Shown one piece after another: positions 18,961 through 29,900 of a DNA stretch of 44,995 bases. Under the pieces are notes generated by a model that was not told where the DNA came from, searched no databases, and saw only the letters and a program-made list of their open reading frames with translations. The position numbers and the translations under genes were made by a program. The DNA is from Chara braunii (taxonomy: Eukaryota; Streptophyta; Charophyceae; Charales; Characeae): contig BFEA01000419.1 of NCBI GenBank assembly GCA_003427395.1, positions 1,136,056-1,181,050 of the forward strand, in the 5' to 3' direction. Numbering within the stretch: the stretch's first letter is position 1; every line of letters begins with the position of its first letter.

Positions 18961-18989
18961 GATTAGCAGTTGAAGATGGCCTTTAGGAA

Positions 18990-19195
18990 GGCTATGGGGG
19001 GGTCGGCTCATAGCAGTCCCCACCTTGAGTAGGTGACTAGTACAGCAAGGGCAGGGCTGACCCCTCTTCACTTTTCTTCTTCTGAGTCCATTCTGAACTC
19101 ATGCTTGCCGGTAATAAGCAACCGGCGGACTGATGCCCCCCAGAATAGAAGGGGCTGGTGTGTTAAGAAAAACAAAAAAAGAAAAAGAAAAAGAT
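18990..19195 (+). mobile_element. Degenerate LINE A/C-type 3' tail
   Basis: GCTTGCCGGTAATAAGCAACCGG, GGACTGATG and CCCCCAGAATAGAAGGGGC followed by A-rich sequence at 19159-19193 is recognisable as the common LINE tail. The part upstream of 19100 is poorly preserved. Confidence 0.55.
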
Positions 19196-19660
19196 TAGCA
19201 GTGGAAGGGAGCAAAGATAGAGAAAGGAGGAAGTCTGGACAGATGGGGAGAAGAACGAAGGGGAGAGGGCAAAGCTGGATAAATTAACAGCAGCAGATAA
19301 CTGCGAGCAATGGGAAGGAAAGCATGACGTGGACGGAGAAGAAAAAGTAGGCCGTAATAGGATGATGAAGAAATGGTTCATATATTACATATAATACATA
19401 AATGGGATTTCGTTTCTCGAGCACAAGAAGAATGACACGACAAAGTGGACGCAGGCGAGGCAGGGATGTGGGAGAAGCCGTGGACGTGGAGAGAACGGGA
19501 CTGGCAAGAGGGAGGAAGAGCAGGAGCATGAGTGCTGAGGGTAGAGGAGGAAGTGAAGAGGTGAAGGTAGCCAAGATGGGGGGACAGGAAAAAAAAATGA
19601 GGAGACTGCAGGGCAGCAGGCGCAGGCAGGGCAGAAAGGCACAGAGAGGGCAGGGTGGGA
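19196..19660. other. Purine-rich low-complexity DNA
   Basis: Dominated by GGA/GAA words on the plus strand. The open frames are compositional. Confidence 0.5.
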
Positions 19661-19684
19661 TAAGGTCAAGGAGCAGATGGAGTA

Positions 19685-19742
19685 TTACAACCTTCTAAGT
19701 TCAAGGTCACAGGTTCAAATCCTAACAAGGATGATGACACGA
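19685..19742 (+). other. tRNA-like segment with a consensus Pol III B-box
   Basis: GGTTCAAATCC at about 19714 fits the B-box exactly. CCTTCTAAG upstream sits where an anticodon loop would be. The acceptor and T stems do not pair properly, so this is not a tRNA gene. A tRNA-derived SINE remnant is plausible. Confidence 0.35.
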
Positions 19743-20221
19743 GATAGAAAGACCAGGATGCGGAAAAGATGGAGGACGAGGAGGATAACCGCAAGGGAGG
19801 GGAGAAAGAAGAGGAAGCTGGAGAAGGCAGGAGAAGAGGAGAAACAGCAGGAGAAGGATGAGTAGTACCAGATAAAGAGCATGGGGTTGGGGCAGTGAAT
19901 CCATCACAGTCAATCCAAAGGAACAATAACAAAACGAGTGAAAGTGAGAAGTTGGGAACACACGCATGCAGCAGCATTAGTGCAAGCACCTAGGTTACCT
20001 GGGATGCCTGGCTGGGCAGCTGGGTAAGTCCCCGGCTAGGCACACGAGGCAGCTTAGAAAAAGAGGATTTATAAACATTTTTTTTGAGGTTTTTTTTTTT
20101 CCATCACTGTTGGAGCATTTCTGCACCCAGTGAGATAAGCCCAAGTCCAGACTCTTATTGTATTTCGAAAGGGGGATATAGAAGGGTTGTAAAAGGGGCT
20201 TGACGGGTTTAAGCCTGGCTT
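19743..20221. other. No gene; includes a GC-rich repeat fragment
   Basis: Purine-rich to 19865. At 19985-20060 CCTAGGTTACC and GGCTGGGC recall the GC-rich repeat at 1104. T-rich runs lie at 20078-20100. Nothing else was recognised. Confidence 0.4.
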
Positions 20222-20362
20222 AATTTTCTGTGTGCCCGGGCATGAATGCCGTGCTCAAACACACACCCGACCACCCGGACAGGCAGAACCCCACACAGGG
20301 TTCCAGGCAGCCCCAGCACAAAATCAGGAAAACAAATTCGAAAAAAAAGAAAAGAAAAGCAT
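20222..20362 (+). mobile_element. GC-rich poly(A) retroposon
   Basis: Contains GTGCCCGGGCATGA and then CAGGGTTCCAGGCAGCCCCA, as in the copy at the window end (44871-44995), and is followed by A-rich sequence. Two copies with the same 3' end before an A tract point to retroposition. I saw no internal promoter boxes. Confidence 0.5.
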
Positions 20363-20550
20363 TACAGTTCTGAAAAAAAAAATAGTTGTGCAGAATTGCA
20401 ATGCAAATGACCTTTGGCTGAGGGTCACCTCAGTTTACAGGCTTTCAGGCTGAAACGACACAGGGCCTGTAGGCCCTTGATTTCAGGCTTTTGGCCTGAA
20501 AACGTCATGGGCCTGGAAATGGCCCGTGCAGCCTGTTGCAGGCGCAGCAT

Positions 20551-20553
<3 letters not shown>

Positions 20554-20588
<35 letters not shown>

Positions 20589-20589
20589 N

Positions 20590-20651
<62 letters not shown>
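20554..20651. repeat. (AC)n(GA)n compound microsatellite
   Basis: About 17 AC units, one N at 20589, then about 31 GA units. Confidence 0.95.
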
Positions 20652-20654
<3 letters not shown>

Positions 20655-21100
20655 CTCAACAATCACACACCAACAACCTCTATTCCATCCCAAACAGTTC
20701 CAAATTGATAGAATCGAGTGTAGAACACTAGAGAAGGGAAAGATCCTCCACATCTGTGTCACTGGCCATCAGAGTGCCTCCACGTCCCTCGAGCTAATGC
20801 GCACCTGCACTGAAGAGGTAGTCCGTTTAGAAGTGACAACATGGCTCGTGGCAAATCTCTAACAAGTACAAATTGATAATCCATTTAATGTGCAGGAGGA
20901 TGCACCTTGTAGGAGTAGAGTCCACTCAGTCCAGGGGCACCTTGCTGACTGGCCGTCCCCTTTCCCGGTCTTCCAGGGTGGGCCTAATAAGGCTTCCGGG
21001 AAGGGGCTGCTGCCGGCAGGTGTCGGCAGGCCATGGGCTTGTAATAGGACTACATAGAATAACTGATGGCATCCAAAATGGGCAGACTGGGTGCACGGTG
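20655..21100. other. No recognisable feature
   Basis: No domain or splice-bounded exon was seen. Confidence 0.45.
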
Positions 21101-21176
21101 ATCTATCCAGGTAACCAACTGGCTCAACTCCAAAGGGACCTGCCGAGTTTGAATCCGACCTCTACAACAACCAGGG
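21100..21176 (+). other. tRNA-like sequence, possible SINE
   Basis: GGTAACCAACTGGCTCAACTCC resembles a D-arm with A-box. GAGTTTGAATCCGACCTC about 30 bases on resembles a T-arm with B-box. Spacing is roughly right for a tRNA-derived promoter; the acceptor stem is missing. Confidence 0.4.
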
Positions 21177-22330
21177 CGCTTTTTAAAAGAGAAACAGATC
21201 ATCCATTTATCAAACGAAAGAAACAGATTTTCACAATCATAGCCATCAACCCACCCAACTACCCCAAGGGAGCAAACCAAACACAGGTTTGTCTCCCCTG
21301 AAAGCATGCCACACCATGCACCACTGGACATCACCCAATAAGCACCTGATGTTTATTTATTGATGGCAATCATTGGACTTCTCCATTTGCAAATAAAGCC
21401 CACAACTAGAATTAAGGGCTGCTCAGATGGAAAGAAAACTTACAGATGACCAGGACCACAGAAGATTCCAATCCATTTCAGATGACCCTGAGGTCTCATT
21501 CCAGTCATTCATCTTTCCAAGCGTTTGCGCAAGCAAGTCGCGCACCTAGAAAAGACAAGCGATTGAAGCCAAGCAGATGGAAAGTATGGCATTGCGACAC
21601 AGCAGAGCAAATGCAAAAGCAAACAGGAGACGGCTTGAGCTTCGAAGTCAGGGCGAAGAGCTCAAACTTTGAACTTCAGACAATACCTTACTTTGCAGCC
21701 ATGAAGCAGAATCAAGGTTGCCTACCGTCTTCCACTGAATATAATGATGAACAGTCGTATTTTGGGCAACTTTCAGTCTAGATACACTGATACAGTAATA
21801 ATGACCATACACACACTCTATTTGGAGGGAGGGGGTAGCAAGTTTGAGCAATTATTGTTTGTCTCTATCATGGAAGTTATTGACGCCTTCCGATGTAAAG
21901 GCCCTTCTAGAGAAAGACGGGTAATAGATCTTTCACATAACAACTATTTTCTTTCCCCCCGTCATTCTATTTGCGCAATTTGCAGCCGCAGAAACTGCCA
22001 TTACATCATTACATCATCTGTTTAGAATCTTAGATCTTTTCATGGGCTCTGTTTCACCTCTTTCAGCTCTTTGTATCACACTTATCAGGCAACTTGAGAG
22101 TTCCGTCAGGAATGAAAGTTTTTTTTTTTTTTTTTAACGGGCCCAGTGCCCAAGGCTGATATTACCAATGAAAACTGCTTGAGGCCGGGGTCCTCAGTCT
22201 ACCCGGAGTGGACGAAACGAACTTGCTGGGAGCCGGGCTCAGCGGCCCTGAAAGTAGAAACAGAAGAAGGCAGAGGCTTGGCTGGTGGCATAATAGGAGC
22301 AGTATTGTTGTGACAATCAATGGACCTGCT
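21177..22330. other. No gene; one oligo-T tract
   Basis: No credible exon. The T run at 22117-22135 may be the poly(A) of a minus-strand retroposon extending toward 22250, but I found no second copy to confirm it. Confidence 0.4.
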
Positions 22331-22396
22331 TTCCAGCAGTCATGTTTTGGTGGCATACCCAGCAATAGGAGATAAAGTAAGCATAAGCATAGTTAA

Positions 22397-22801
22397 GAGT
22401 GCCCAGGAGTTATCTGGCTATGGAGGGGTTGGGACCGCATATGGAACCAACTGGACACCGCCTGCCCATGGCCATGGGAATGGAGAGCCCTGCTCTGCGA
22501 AACCTGGCACCTGGACCAGGCGGATGACTTCACACAAAATTTGTTTAAGATAGGGTGTCGGACAGTCCTCTGGGCTCGGTGGTGGCAAAGCTGCACACAC
22601 GAGATGGAACAAGTGAGGATGGATGGCCCACAATTCACAGACTCCATAAAGCAACAAACACAAGCAGACATAACTCAGCAATGGGATCCTGTGAAGGTAA
22701 AAATAATACACCTCCATTCCACCAAGGAAATCCAACAGAACGTCCAACAATTCAGGGGCAACTGGCTGGGGGGAAGAACAGGGGGAAACTGGGAGCAGTG
22801 A
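22397..22801 (+). pseudogene. LINE F ORF2 C-terminal remnant
   Basis: Open from 22397, encoding ECPGVIWLWRGWDRIWN, then LFKIGCRTVLWARWWQSC and QADITQQW, ending FRGNWLGGRTGG. This aligns in order with the C-terminal domain of the other LINEs (the cysteine of HCLIHC, LW-IW--RC, LLETDI--QW, FNKNWL--GK). The zinc-finger part lies upstream in another frame. Similarity is moderate, so F is a divergent subfamily. An antisense frame of 157 codons is a shadow. Confidence 0.6.
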
Positions 22802-22943
22802 GATGGAGCGAGCCGCAAGGGGACGAGCAAGGAGAAAAGGCCAGGAAATACTACCTGGTGTTCCACACTGGACCCATCGATCCCGCTGCAACCCCTTTCA
22901 GACTTCCCTGACCCTTTCCCACTGCATCCCCATGAATCCCCTG

Positions 22944-22993
22944 GGACCACACTGGACCACACTGGACCACACTGGACCACACTGGACCACACT
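22944..22993 (+). repeat. Five tandem copies of GGACCACACT
   Basis: A perfect 10-bp unit is repeated five times inside the LINE F 3' region. Confidence 0.95.
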
Positions 22994-23176
22994 GGAACAG
23001 TAGCTTCAGATAAGCCGAAAACAAAACAACACCAGGTCCAAGGGGTTAACGAAAGTCTGACAAGCAAAACAGAAATGAGTGAGAAGAAGGGAGAGACTGG
23101 ACCAAAAGGGACGGGAGGCCCGGATCAAAGGGTCTCAGAGGAGTATAGCTGCTCTGCCTTAGATGGGAAGGGCACA

Positions 23177-23192
23177 GAGGGTTTAGGGTTTT
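23177..23192 (+). repeat. Telomere-type motif in LINE F 3' UTR
   Basis: GGGTTTAGGGTTTTAG, about 375 nt after the end of the LINE F coding remnant. Confidence 0.85.
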
Positions 23193-23556
23193 AGAACAAA
23201 CATGAGCTACAGTAAGACACTGGTCAGCACGGGGTTTAAGTTGTTTTTCGACAGACCCAAGCACAGGCCTGAAAGACAGAAACCGCAGTACCAGGATAGA
23301 CAGACATGATCTGGCACCCAGTCAAAGGGTGAAGAGGTACCAGCTTCCCCATTAGTAGAAGAAAAGAACCTCAGTCAAAGCCCCCAATGACTATTCAGAC
23401 TGTTCACATGGGGCGCTGGACCCGATTTCCAGCAGGTGAAGCTCCCCACCAATAGATGGAGCGGTCGGCACCGGGCCTACCAGGGGAGGCTGCTTTTATC
23501 ACCCCCCTTAGTACCCTGAGGAGGCCTGCTTAAAAAAAAAAAAAAGAAAAAAAAAA

Positions 23557-24104
23557 GAAGGATTCTAAAGACAGTTCTAGCATTCCATTGTCACAGTAAG
23601 CAGCAGTAAAACAAAACAAAACAAAACAAAACAAAAAAAAGAAGGAAAAGAAAAAAAGAAAGTGGTGGTATATGATGACAGGTTTTGTCTGGAGTTGGCA
23701 GCTGAAGTAGCTTTTCCAAGAGGGTATGTAAGACTTTGTTCATGTTTTCTTACGCAATAATGGGCTTGACAGCAGGGTTGCATACCCCCCGACCGCCGGC
23801 CGTTTTGCAGCCGACCGGTATGGACAACCAGCAGGTTCTGAATATGGGGCTGTACTGCGCTTGCTGAGTACAGCCCAAATCCGCTGAGACACTTTTGGGG
23901 ATGGGGAGGGGTACGGGGGGGTTATGGGGGGGGTTATAGGGGGGGTATGTGAGGGTATTCGGGGGCAATGCTGTCAAGATCAGCCTCAGGCAAAACATGT
24001 CAAACTCTATCTCACGATTCATGTTGTGGAAAATAATAATTGGCAGGTTCAGGCCACATCAGTGGATAAGGATATGACAAGTACTCAGGTCTGACATGGT
24101 CCAT
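23557..24104. other. No gene; A-rich and G-rich tracts
   Basis: AAAAC repeats and A runs occupy 23608-23660. At 23895-23966 there are several runs of four to eight G on the plus strand, a potential G-quadruplex. Confidence 0.5.
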
Positions 24105-24260
24105 AATGTCTCATATAGGGACACTGGACCCGTTTTCCAGCAACTGCATCTCCCCACTAACGGCTGGAGCCCTCCCCTGCGAGTCCGCTTACTGAGGCTG
24201 TTCTTATCACCTCAGTAAGCGCCACTCCCTTCAGAGGTTTCGACAAGAAGGAAAAGAACA
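24105..24260 (+). mobile_element. Solitary LINE F-type 3' end
   Basis: CACTGGACCCGTTTTCCAGCA, CTCCCCACTAACGGCTGGAG and a TTATCACC segment match the last 150 bases of LINE F in order. It is followed by AAGAAGGAAAAGAAC instead of a pure poly(A). Confidence 0.6.
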
Positions 24261-24264
24261 AACG

Positions 24265-24904
24265 AACAAGTACTCAGGGCAGGGATGATTCCTCATAAAG
24301 AAGGGTGGTACAAGAAAGCAAAGGTTTCCGATCCAACATGACTTTGGAAGATATAGAAAAATTGAGAAAATCCAGATGATCTATCACATTTGCAATGAGC
24401 TTGCTGGGATACAACCGGGGGGGCGTACTCGCAGGGGCACACTTTGTACCTTGTTTGTGTTTTGACTCTTTTGAGTCTTTTGACCTGCAAAACCCCTGAT
24501 CGTTTGTTGTGCATCTTGCAGTCCAAAGGGTACATGGTGTGCTAGGAGGGGGCAATCCAAAGCTTCCCCACACCGTGAGTGCAGAGACCCGGGTGAAGGA
24601 CCCTCAACATTTCTGTTTGTGATGTGAGCTGTCAAGACCCTTTAGGCCTAGTGGAGGTCGAGTTCATTCCCAGTCCCTAGGGCTGCTAGTCGAGCCTCTG
24701 TGTAGCAATTATGTGGACAACATGGACTATGAGGAATTCGGCAGTCCGACGTGCAAAGAGCTTAAGCCCCCCCCCCCCTCCTTGAGATGAATGCAAGGAC
24801 AGGAGTAGGAGGGGAAGGGAAAGCAAGGATGCCTTCTCTTTATTCTTGATGTGAATAGCCAGAGCTGAGAGGTTCACAAACAGAACCTGAGAGGAATACA
24901 TGAG
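24265..24904. other. No recognisable feature
   Basis: Three overlapping minus-strand frames occur, none with a domain. A C run sits at 24769-24777. Confidence 0.45.
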
Positions 24905-25055
24905 AAGGGCAAGCTGATGGTCAGTCCTCCTGTAACATGGAGCAATCAATGCTGGTCAGGATCCTTCGGCCAAATGGAAGGATGCATGATGTGTAAATGA
25001 TGTGTCTTACTACGTTGACTTGTCGGGGGAATAGGAACCGGACTGACGCTTGACA
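24905..25055 (+). mobile_element. LINE A/C-type 3' tail
   Basis: GGCAAGCTGATGGTCAGTCC, GGAGCAATCAATGCTGGTCAGG, a TCCTTCGGCC...GGAAGGA hairpin and GGAATAGGAACCGGACTGACGC. It stops there without poly(A) and joins the next LINE fragment near 25060. Confidence 0.75.
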
Positions 25056-25061
25056 TCCTCT

Positions 25062-25729
25062 GATGCATAGGAGGGAGGCCCGGGAGGAGCTCAGGTTGCT
25101 ACTAAGGACTGACATCACAGCGCAGTGGTTGGTAATACGTAAGCGTGTGGACCACTCTCCGGATAAAGCCCAGCAGGTATGAGAAGACTTCAACAATAAC
25201 GTAATAGGGCAGGGTAAGGTGGCGGAGCTTCAGGAGAACAGACTCAAATGGATGTGGTGGTCACTCGGAGAGGGCCTGACCACACCGGCCCGGTAAACAC
25301 TGCAGCGAGGATCCAGGGGCTAAACAATAAAAGAGTAGAACAAAGGGACAAGGTGGGTGGACAGCAAACGCTGACAGCAGGGGTGGTTATAGCCGGTAGA
25401 ACAGGGGAATCTAGATGGCTTAAACAATGGCTAGGGTTTAGGGTTTTAGAAGGACAAGCGGAGAGGGGACTTGCCTGTGTGTTGGGCTGGGGGGCATGCT
25501 GCAAGGATTCACAGTAGGAAGAAGCATAGCTTTTCAGTTGAGGACTCCCTCGCTCTGTTGGGTTCCAAATCAGTCTTCCTGTTATGGTTGTGGTTTGCTT
25601 GGATGGGAGGCTGGACCCGGTTTCCAGCATCAAGCCAAAGCTGGGTAATGGCCCCAGTTCCCGGGTTGAGATGTGGAGGAATTCCCAGCCTCCTTGTTTT
25701 ACAAAAAAAACAAAAACAAAAAAACGAAC
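25062..25729 (+). mobile_element. 5'-truncated LINE (E-like C-terminus with F-type tail)
   Basis: At 25068 the frame encodes MHRREAREELRLLLRTDI, very like MHRSEARETLLNLLETDI of LINE E. After a stop it continues GQGKVAELQENRLKWMWWS, the C-terminal end seen in LINEs A and C. A telomere-type motif is at 25432-25449. The 3' end (GGCTGGACCCGGTTTCCAGCA then AATTCCCAGCCTCCTTG, A-rich at 25700-25729) is the LINE F-type tail. The next A/C-type tail directly abuts its A run. Confidence 0.65.
25432..25449 (+). repeat. Telomere-type motif in LINE 3' UTR
   Basis: TAGGGTTTAGGGTTTTAG, about 140 nt after the LINE coding remnant. Confidence 0.85.
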
Positions 25730-25732
25730 CAG

Positions 25733-25780
25733 AGTGACGATCCGCAGAATGGATATGGACCCAGGACCATAAGAACCTGT

Positions 25781-25811
<31 letters not shown>
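25733..25811 (+). mobile_element. Short LINE A/C-type 3' end with poly(A)
   Basis: GAGTGACG, CGCAGAATGG, CCCAGGACCATAAG and CCTGTTATT followed by about 28 A match the last 55 bases of LINE C. It abuts the A-rich end of the preceding element. Confidence 0.7.
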
Positions 25812-25844
25812 GTTAAAAAAGTTAAAAAAACACACTTCACTTGC

Positions 25845-26085
25845 AGTGCTTTAGTCTATTGTTTTGGGTCAATGATCCCTAGCCCCACTGACGCTGGCTT
25901 CCTTGTGATGTAATGCCAGGCTATCTTCAGGACATACTACTGCTTGTTATCATCAGCCCAGAGGTAAGCTCTTGCTTTCTTGTTGAGTTCAGAAATGCTG
26001 TGGTCCAGGATTGTCCAAATAGACGTTAGGTAACACATCATGGAGAAAATGGAGGCGTCGATCATTTAGGCTCTACGCAGAAGGC
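25845..26085 (-). pseudogene. LINE ORF2 fragment (post-RT region)
   Basis: The minus strand encodes segments equivalent to LNRKARAYLWSGD, AWHYITRKPA and GLGIIDPK of LINE A, and upstream a part matching ASIFSMMCYLTSIWT. Frame is mostly kept, but a stop occurs near the upstream end. Neither the catalytic core nor the C-terminus is present. Confidence 0.75.
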
Positions 26086-26934
26086 CACAAAAGCCAGGGT
26101 AAGAATCATCCTTTCAACTAACGCCCAGCCTCGGATCACGCACGCAACAACGAGAAGAAAGGGAGGACAAAATTCAAGAGGAGGAGCTACGCTCAACCAG
26201 CGGGTGAATACAACAGCGCGCGACATAGTAGCATCACTAGGCTTGGTCGACAGGGAGAGGAGCCAGTCTGATGCTCGAAGAGTTGTGTCCGTAGTAGTAG
26301 ACGCAATAGAACGGAACTGACCTGCCAAATCTCGAGTCAGAAGGGTGCAAGGAGACGGGAGCCATAGAACATAATTGCCTAACCATGTCTCAAGACAGTA
26401 ACATCCGTACATCCGACAAGATACACTGACATAACACACCCTCACCACCCCCTTTCTCCCCACAACCAAACCGCCGCATACCTTCCACCATACCCATGAC
26501 AAACCCCAGCAGCCTGACACCTAAAACAATACTCGGCCCCCCCACACAACTACCACACAAGACAAGCTTCACATCACTCCATCCACCAGCACACAAAAGT
26601 TTCGCTCAACAACCTACCCTCTCTCATCACTTACCCCTTGCAACCCGCACCGCCACCCCGCCCGCCCCCCCTTACACATTCCCACTCATCTATCCAAGAG
26701 CAAGGGTCTACCTTGCCGGACGGGCGAAACAGTAGGACTTGCATCAACACCCACTAATTATTACTCCTTTACAACCCTATTACCATCACATCCCCCTCCC
26801 TTTGACAGACCTCCCAGGCACTCCTTCCCCAACCCTCCATCCCCAGCGGACAAATCCTCCCCCTTCCCCATTCACCCCCCCGACAGCCATCCTCCCGCCA
26901 CCGCCCCAGCCACCCCTATGGCACCAAAAATCAA
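26086..26934. other. C-rich, A/C-rich intergenic DNA
   Basis: Strong strand asymmetry (plus strand poor in G) from about 26400 to 26930 gives Pro/His/Thr-rich frames that are compositional. It is possibly LINE B 5' sequence, but nothing is recognisable. Confidence 0.4.
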
Positions 26935-26939
26935 GAGCG

Positions 26940-29900
26940 GCCAACCTAATCCAGATGGCAGGGAGCAGACTAGACCAAGTAAATGGAAGATGGATAGAAG
27001 TTCATTTCAACTACAGGGAAGAATCATTCCAATTAATAAATGCCTACGCCCCTCACAACCTCCCTCACAGACGAGAGTTTATTCAAAACATAACAGCTAT
27101 GTGTGAGGATCAACATCACGTAGTCCTAGCAGGCGATTGGAACACTACTCTAGATCCTGAAAGGGACAGACTCCCATGCTCACAAAGAGACCGTGACTCC
27201 TCACTCCAAGTAGAAGCCTAGGTAATGCACGCCTTAATGATAGAAAGGAACCTAATAGAACCCCTCAGAACACTTCACCCGTAGGCACATAGAATAACAT
27301 ACAGAAAAAGAAACAAAACCCAACACATCTCAAGCTCTGCTATAGACTATTTCCTAGTATCTGACTCCCTCAAAGGAACGGTTCTCAACATAGGAGTAGG
27401 GAAACTACCCTACCATAGTGGCTTAGATCACAAACCAATATTTATAGACTTTCTCTTCGACCCAGGTATACAAAGAGGCCTAGGCTTCTTCAAGATTAAT
27501 AACTCTATACTAAACAGTACAGAACTGAAAGAGGGAATAGTACAGGCATGCATAGATTCAGAGAAGGAAGCATAAGATTTCCCATACTTAGTGAACCACT
27601 TGTCCATAACCGCATCAGCAGTCTCTAGGAAACTAGCAGCCAAAAGAAATCAACGTATAAGAGAGCTAGAAGCAGCAGTAAGCCTCGCGCAAACAAACAT
27701 TATGATCAACCTGGGAGTCAATTCTTATGAGGAACCATTAGCAAGATCCCGATCAGAACTGGCCAACTGGAATGCCTGGAGAGCGAATGGACTGAGACTA
27801 AGAGCAAGAATTAAAGAATGGGAAGAAGGTGAAACAATGTCCAAGTTCTTCTTTCGGAAAATCAAATCTAGAGGAAGAAACTCGACCATACAACAGTTAA
27901 GAGATGAGGAAGGTTTGCCGTCAAACCCAGCCAAAATGCTCTCTATAGCAGAATCCTTTTACAAAGCACTTTACTCAGCTAAGACCGAAAGTCCCACTCC
28001 TAGGTCAATTCTACAAGCTAGGGAAAAATTATGTAAGCACCTGGATAAGACAATCTCCCCCAGCATGGTCGAAGAACTCGCCCAACCCATCACTAGTGAA
28101 GAGCTAAAAAAAGCATTGGATACCATGAAACCAGGGAAAACACCAGGTATAGATGGACTCTCCAAGGAGTTTTGGAAGGCATATTGGCCCCTTCTAGGGG
28201 AAGAATTCAGTAACTTTATCAAGACGGCATGGGATAAGGAAGGGTTAGTACCTTTTTTAAGTACAAGTATTGTCACGCTACTCTACAAGAAGGGAGACCC
28301 CGCCGACATCACGAACTACAGACCTATCACCCTTCTAACAGTAGCGCACAAAATCTTGGCCAAATTGCTAGCAAATCGAATAAGGAAGATCACCAAAAAC
28401 CGTTTTCACATAGACCAAACAGGCTTCATCCCGGGTAGATTTATCCTAGACAACCTAATGACTCTAGCTGAATCCGTAAGATACATCAAAGATAAAAAAA
28501 TGAACGCAGCTATCCTCTTCTTCGACTTCGAAAAAGCCTACGACCAAGTTAATTGAAACTTCCTTCATCAATGCATGGGAACTATGGGAGTAGGACCCAA
28601 CTTTAGGAAATGGGTGTGTGTGCTATATAACGGCGCCTTAGGAGTCGTACAAGTAAACGGACACATATCCAAAACATAAAAGATGTCCCGCTCCGTCAAA
28701 CAAGGGGACCCTTTGGCTGCACCGATATTCCTCTTCATAATGGAGGCCATAGCATCATTTCTAAGAAAAGACCCCTCCATCCATAGACTCACCGATCAAC
28801 CGGAGGAAAACACATATAGCTATCACATCCCTCCCACAATCCTATTCGCAGACGACCTGGCAGTACTAATAAGAGCCTCCTCCTCATCCTTTCAGGCCCT
28901 TACCAGAGCTATATGCGCATTTCAACTAGCTTCAGAAATGCGTATCAACTGGAAGAAAACAATGGGGTGGTGGCTAACATCAGACAACCTGGAAGTCCCT
29001 TCAGATACCCCAGAGGGAATGACATGGACCGACCCCAACGATCCCATCAAGGTCCTAGGAATACAAATGACAGAGATAGGAGGAGCGGCAGAAATGACAC
29101 CCAGTCTACTGGCTAAAATGATCAGCAAACTGAGTACCTGGGGGAAGATACACACCTCCCTGTTTGGTCGAGCCTTAGTGCTGAACTCGTCCATATTTTC
29201 AATGATGTGGTACGTGGCAGCCTTTTGGTCCCCGAACCAGAAGGCATGAAAAGACATGCAAAGGAAAGCCTCGGCCTACCTATGGACAGGGGACGCCTCC
29301 AGACCACATTTCATTACCAAGGTAGCATGGCAATATGTGACTAGGAAAAAAAGCCAAGGGGGTTTGGGAGTACTGGATCCAACCACTCAAATAAAAGCGC
29401 TACAAACCAAATGGATCCTAAAGCTAATAACTAGTCCCAAACTCTCGTGGCGACCGCTGGCCCTAGAGGGCCTACAACAACTGCCGGTCTACAACACACC
29501 AGAAAATATGGAGGGTACCTTCTGGATAATGAGTAAGTTATGGACAATGAAAAAAAAAGCTTCAAGCCAGGATCAAACACGAAGCGAACCAACACTAAAC
29601 TTCTGGAGAACAATACTCCAGTCATGGAGAGAAATATTCCCGGCCGGGGTCAGACACCCACGCACTAAGGAAGAAATACTCAGACAACCCCTCTTCTGCA
29701 ACCCATGGATACTAGTCGACAACGAAACGCCATTCACCCTCATGGCAAAGGACTCGAAATGGGGTACTTGGCTAGAAAAAGGAATCTGGCAAATCAAACA
29801 CATCTGGGACGAAGACAGGAAAGATTGGATGAACCTCGGACAACTCCGCAGTAGACTCAAGGGTAGCCACAACCTAGCCCAAAACCTCCAACAAATGTTA

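Larger units (their letters stand above)
22335..23556 (+). mobile_element. LINE F: 5'-truncated C-terminal end, 3' UTR and poly(A)
   Basis: A LINE C-terminal coding remnant to 22801 is followed by a 730-base 3' region. This region includes a 10-bp tandem array and a telomere-type motif, and ends with GCTGGACCCGATTTCCAGCA, a GC-rich stretch and an A-rich run (23531-23556). The terminal part recurs at 24105-24260 and 25610-25729. Confidence 0.65.

Noticed and set aside
22418-22891. 157-codon minus-strand ORF
   Set aside because: Antisense to the LINE F C-terminal remnant, which gives the recognisable alignment on the plus strand.
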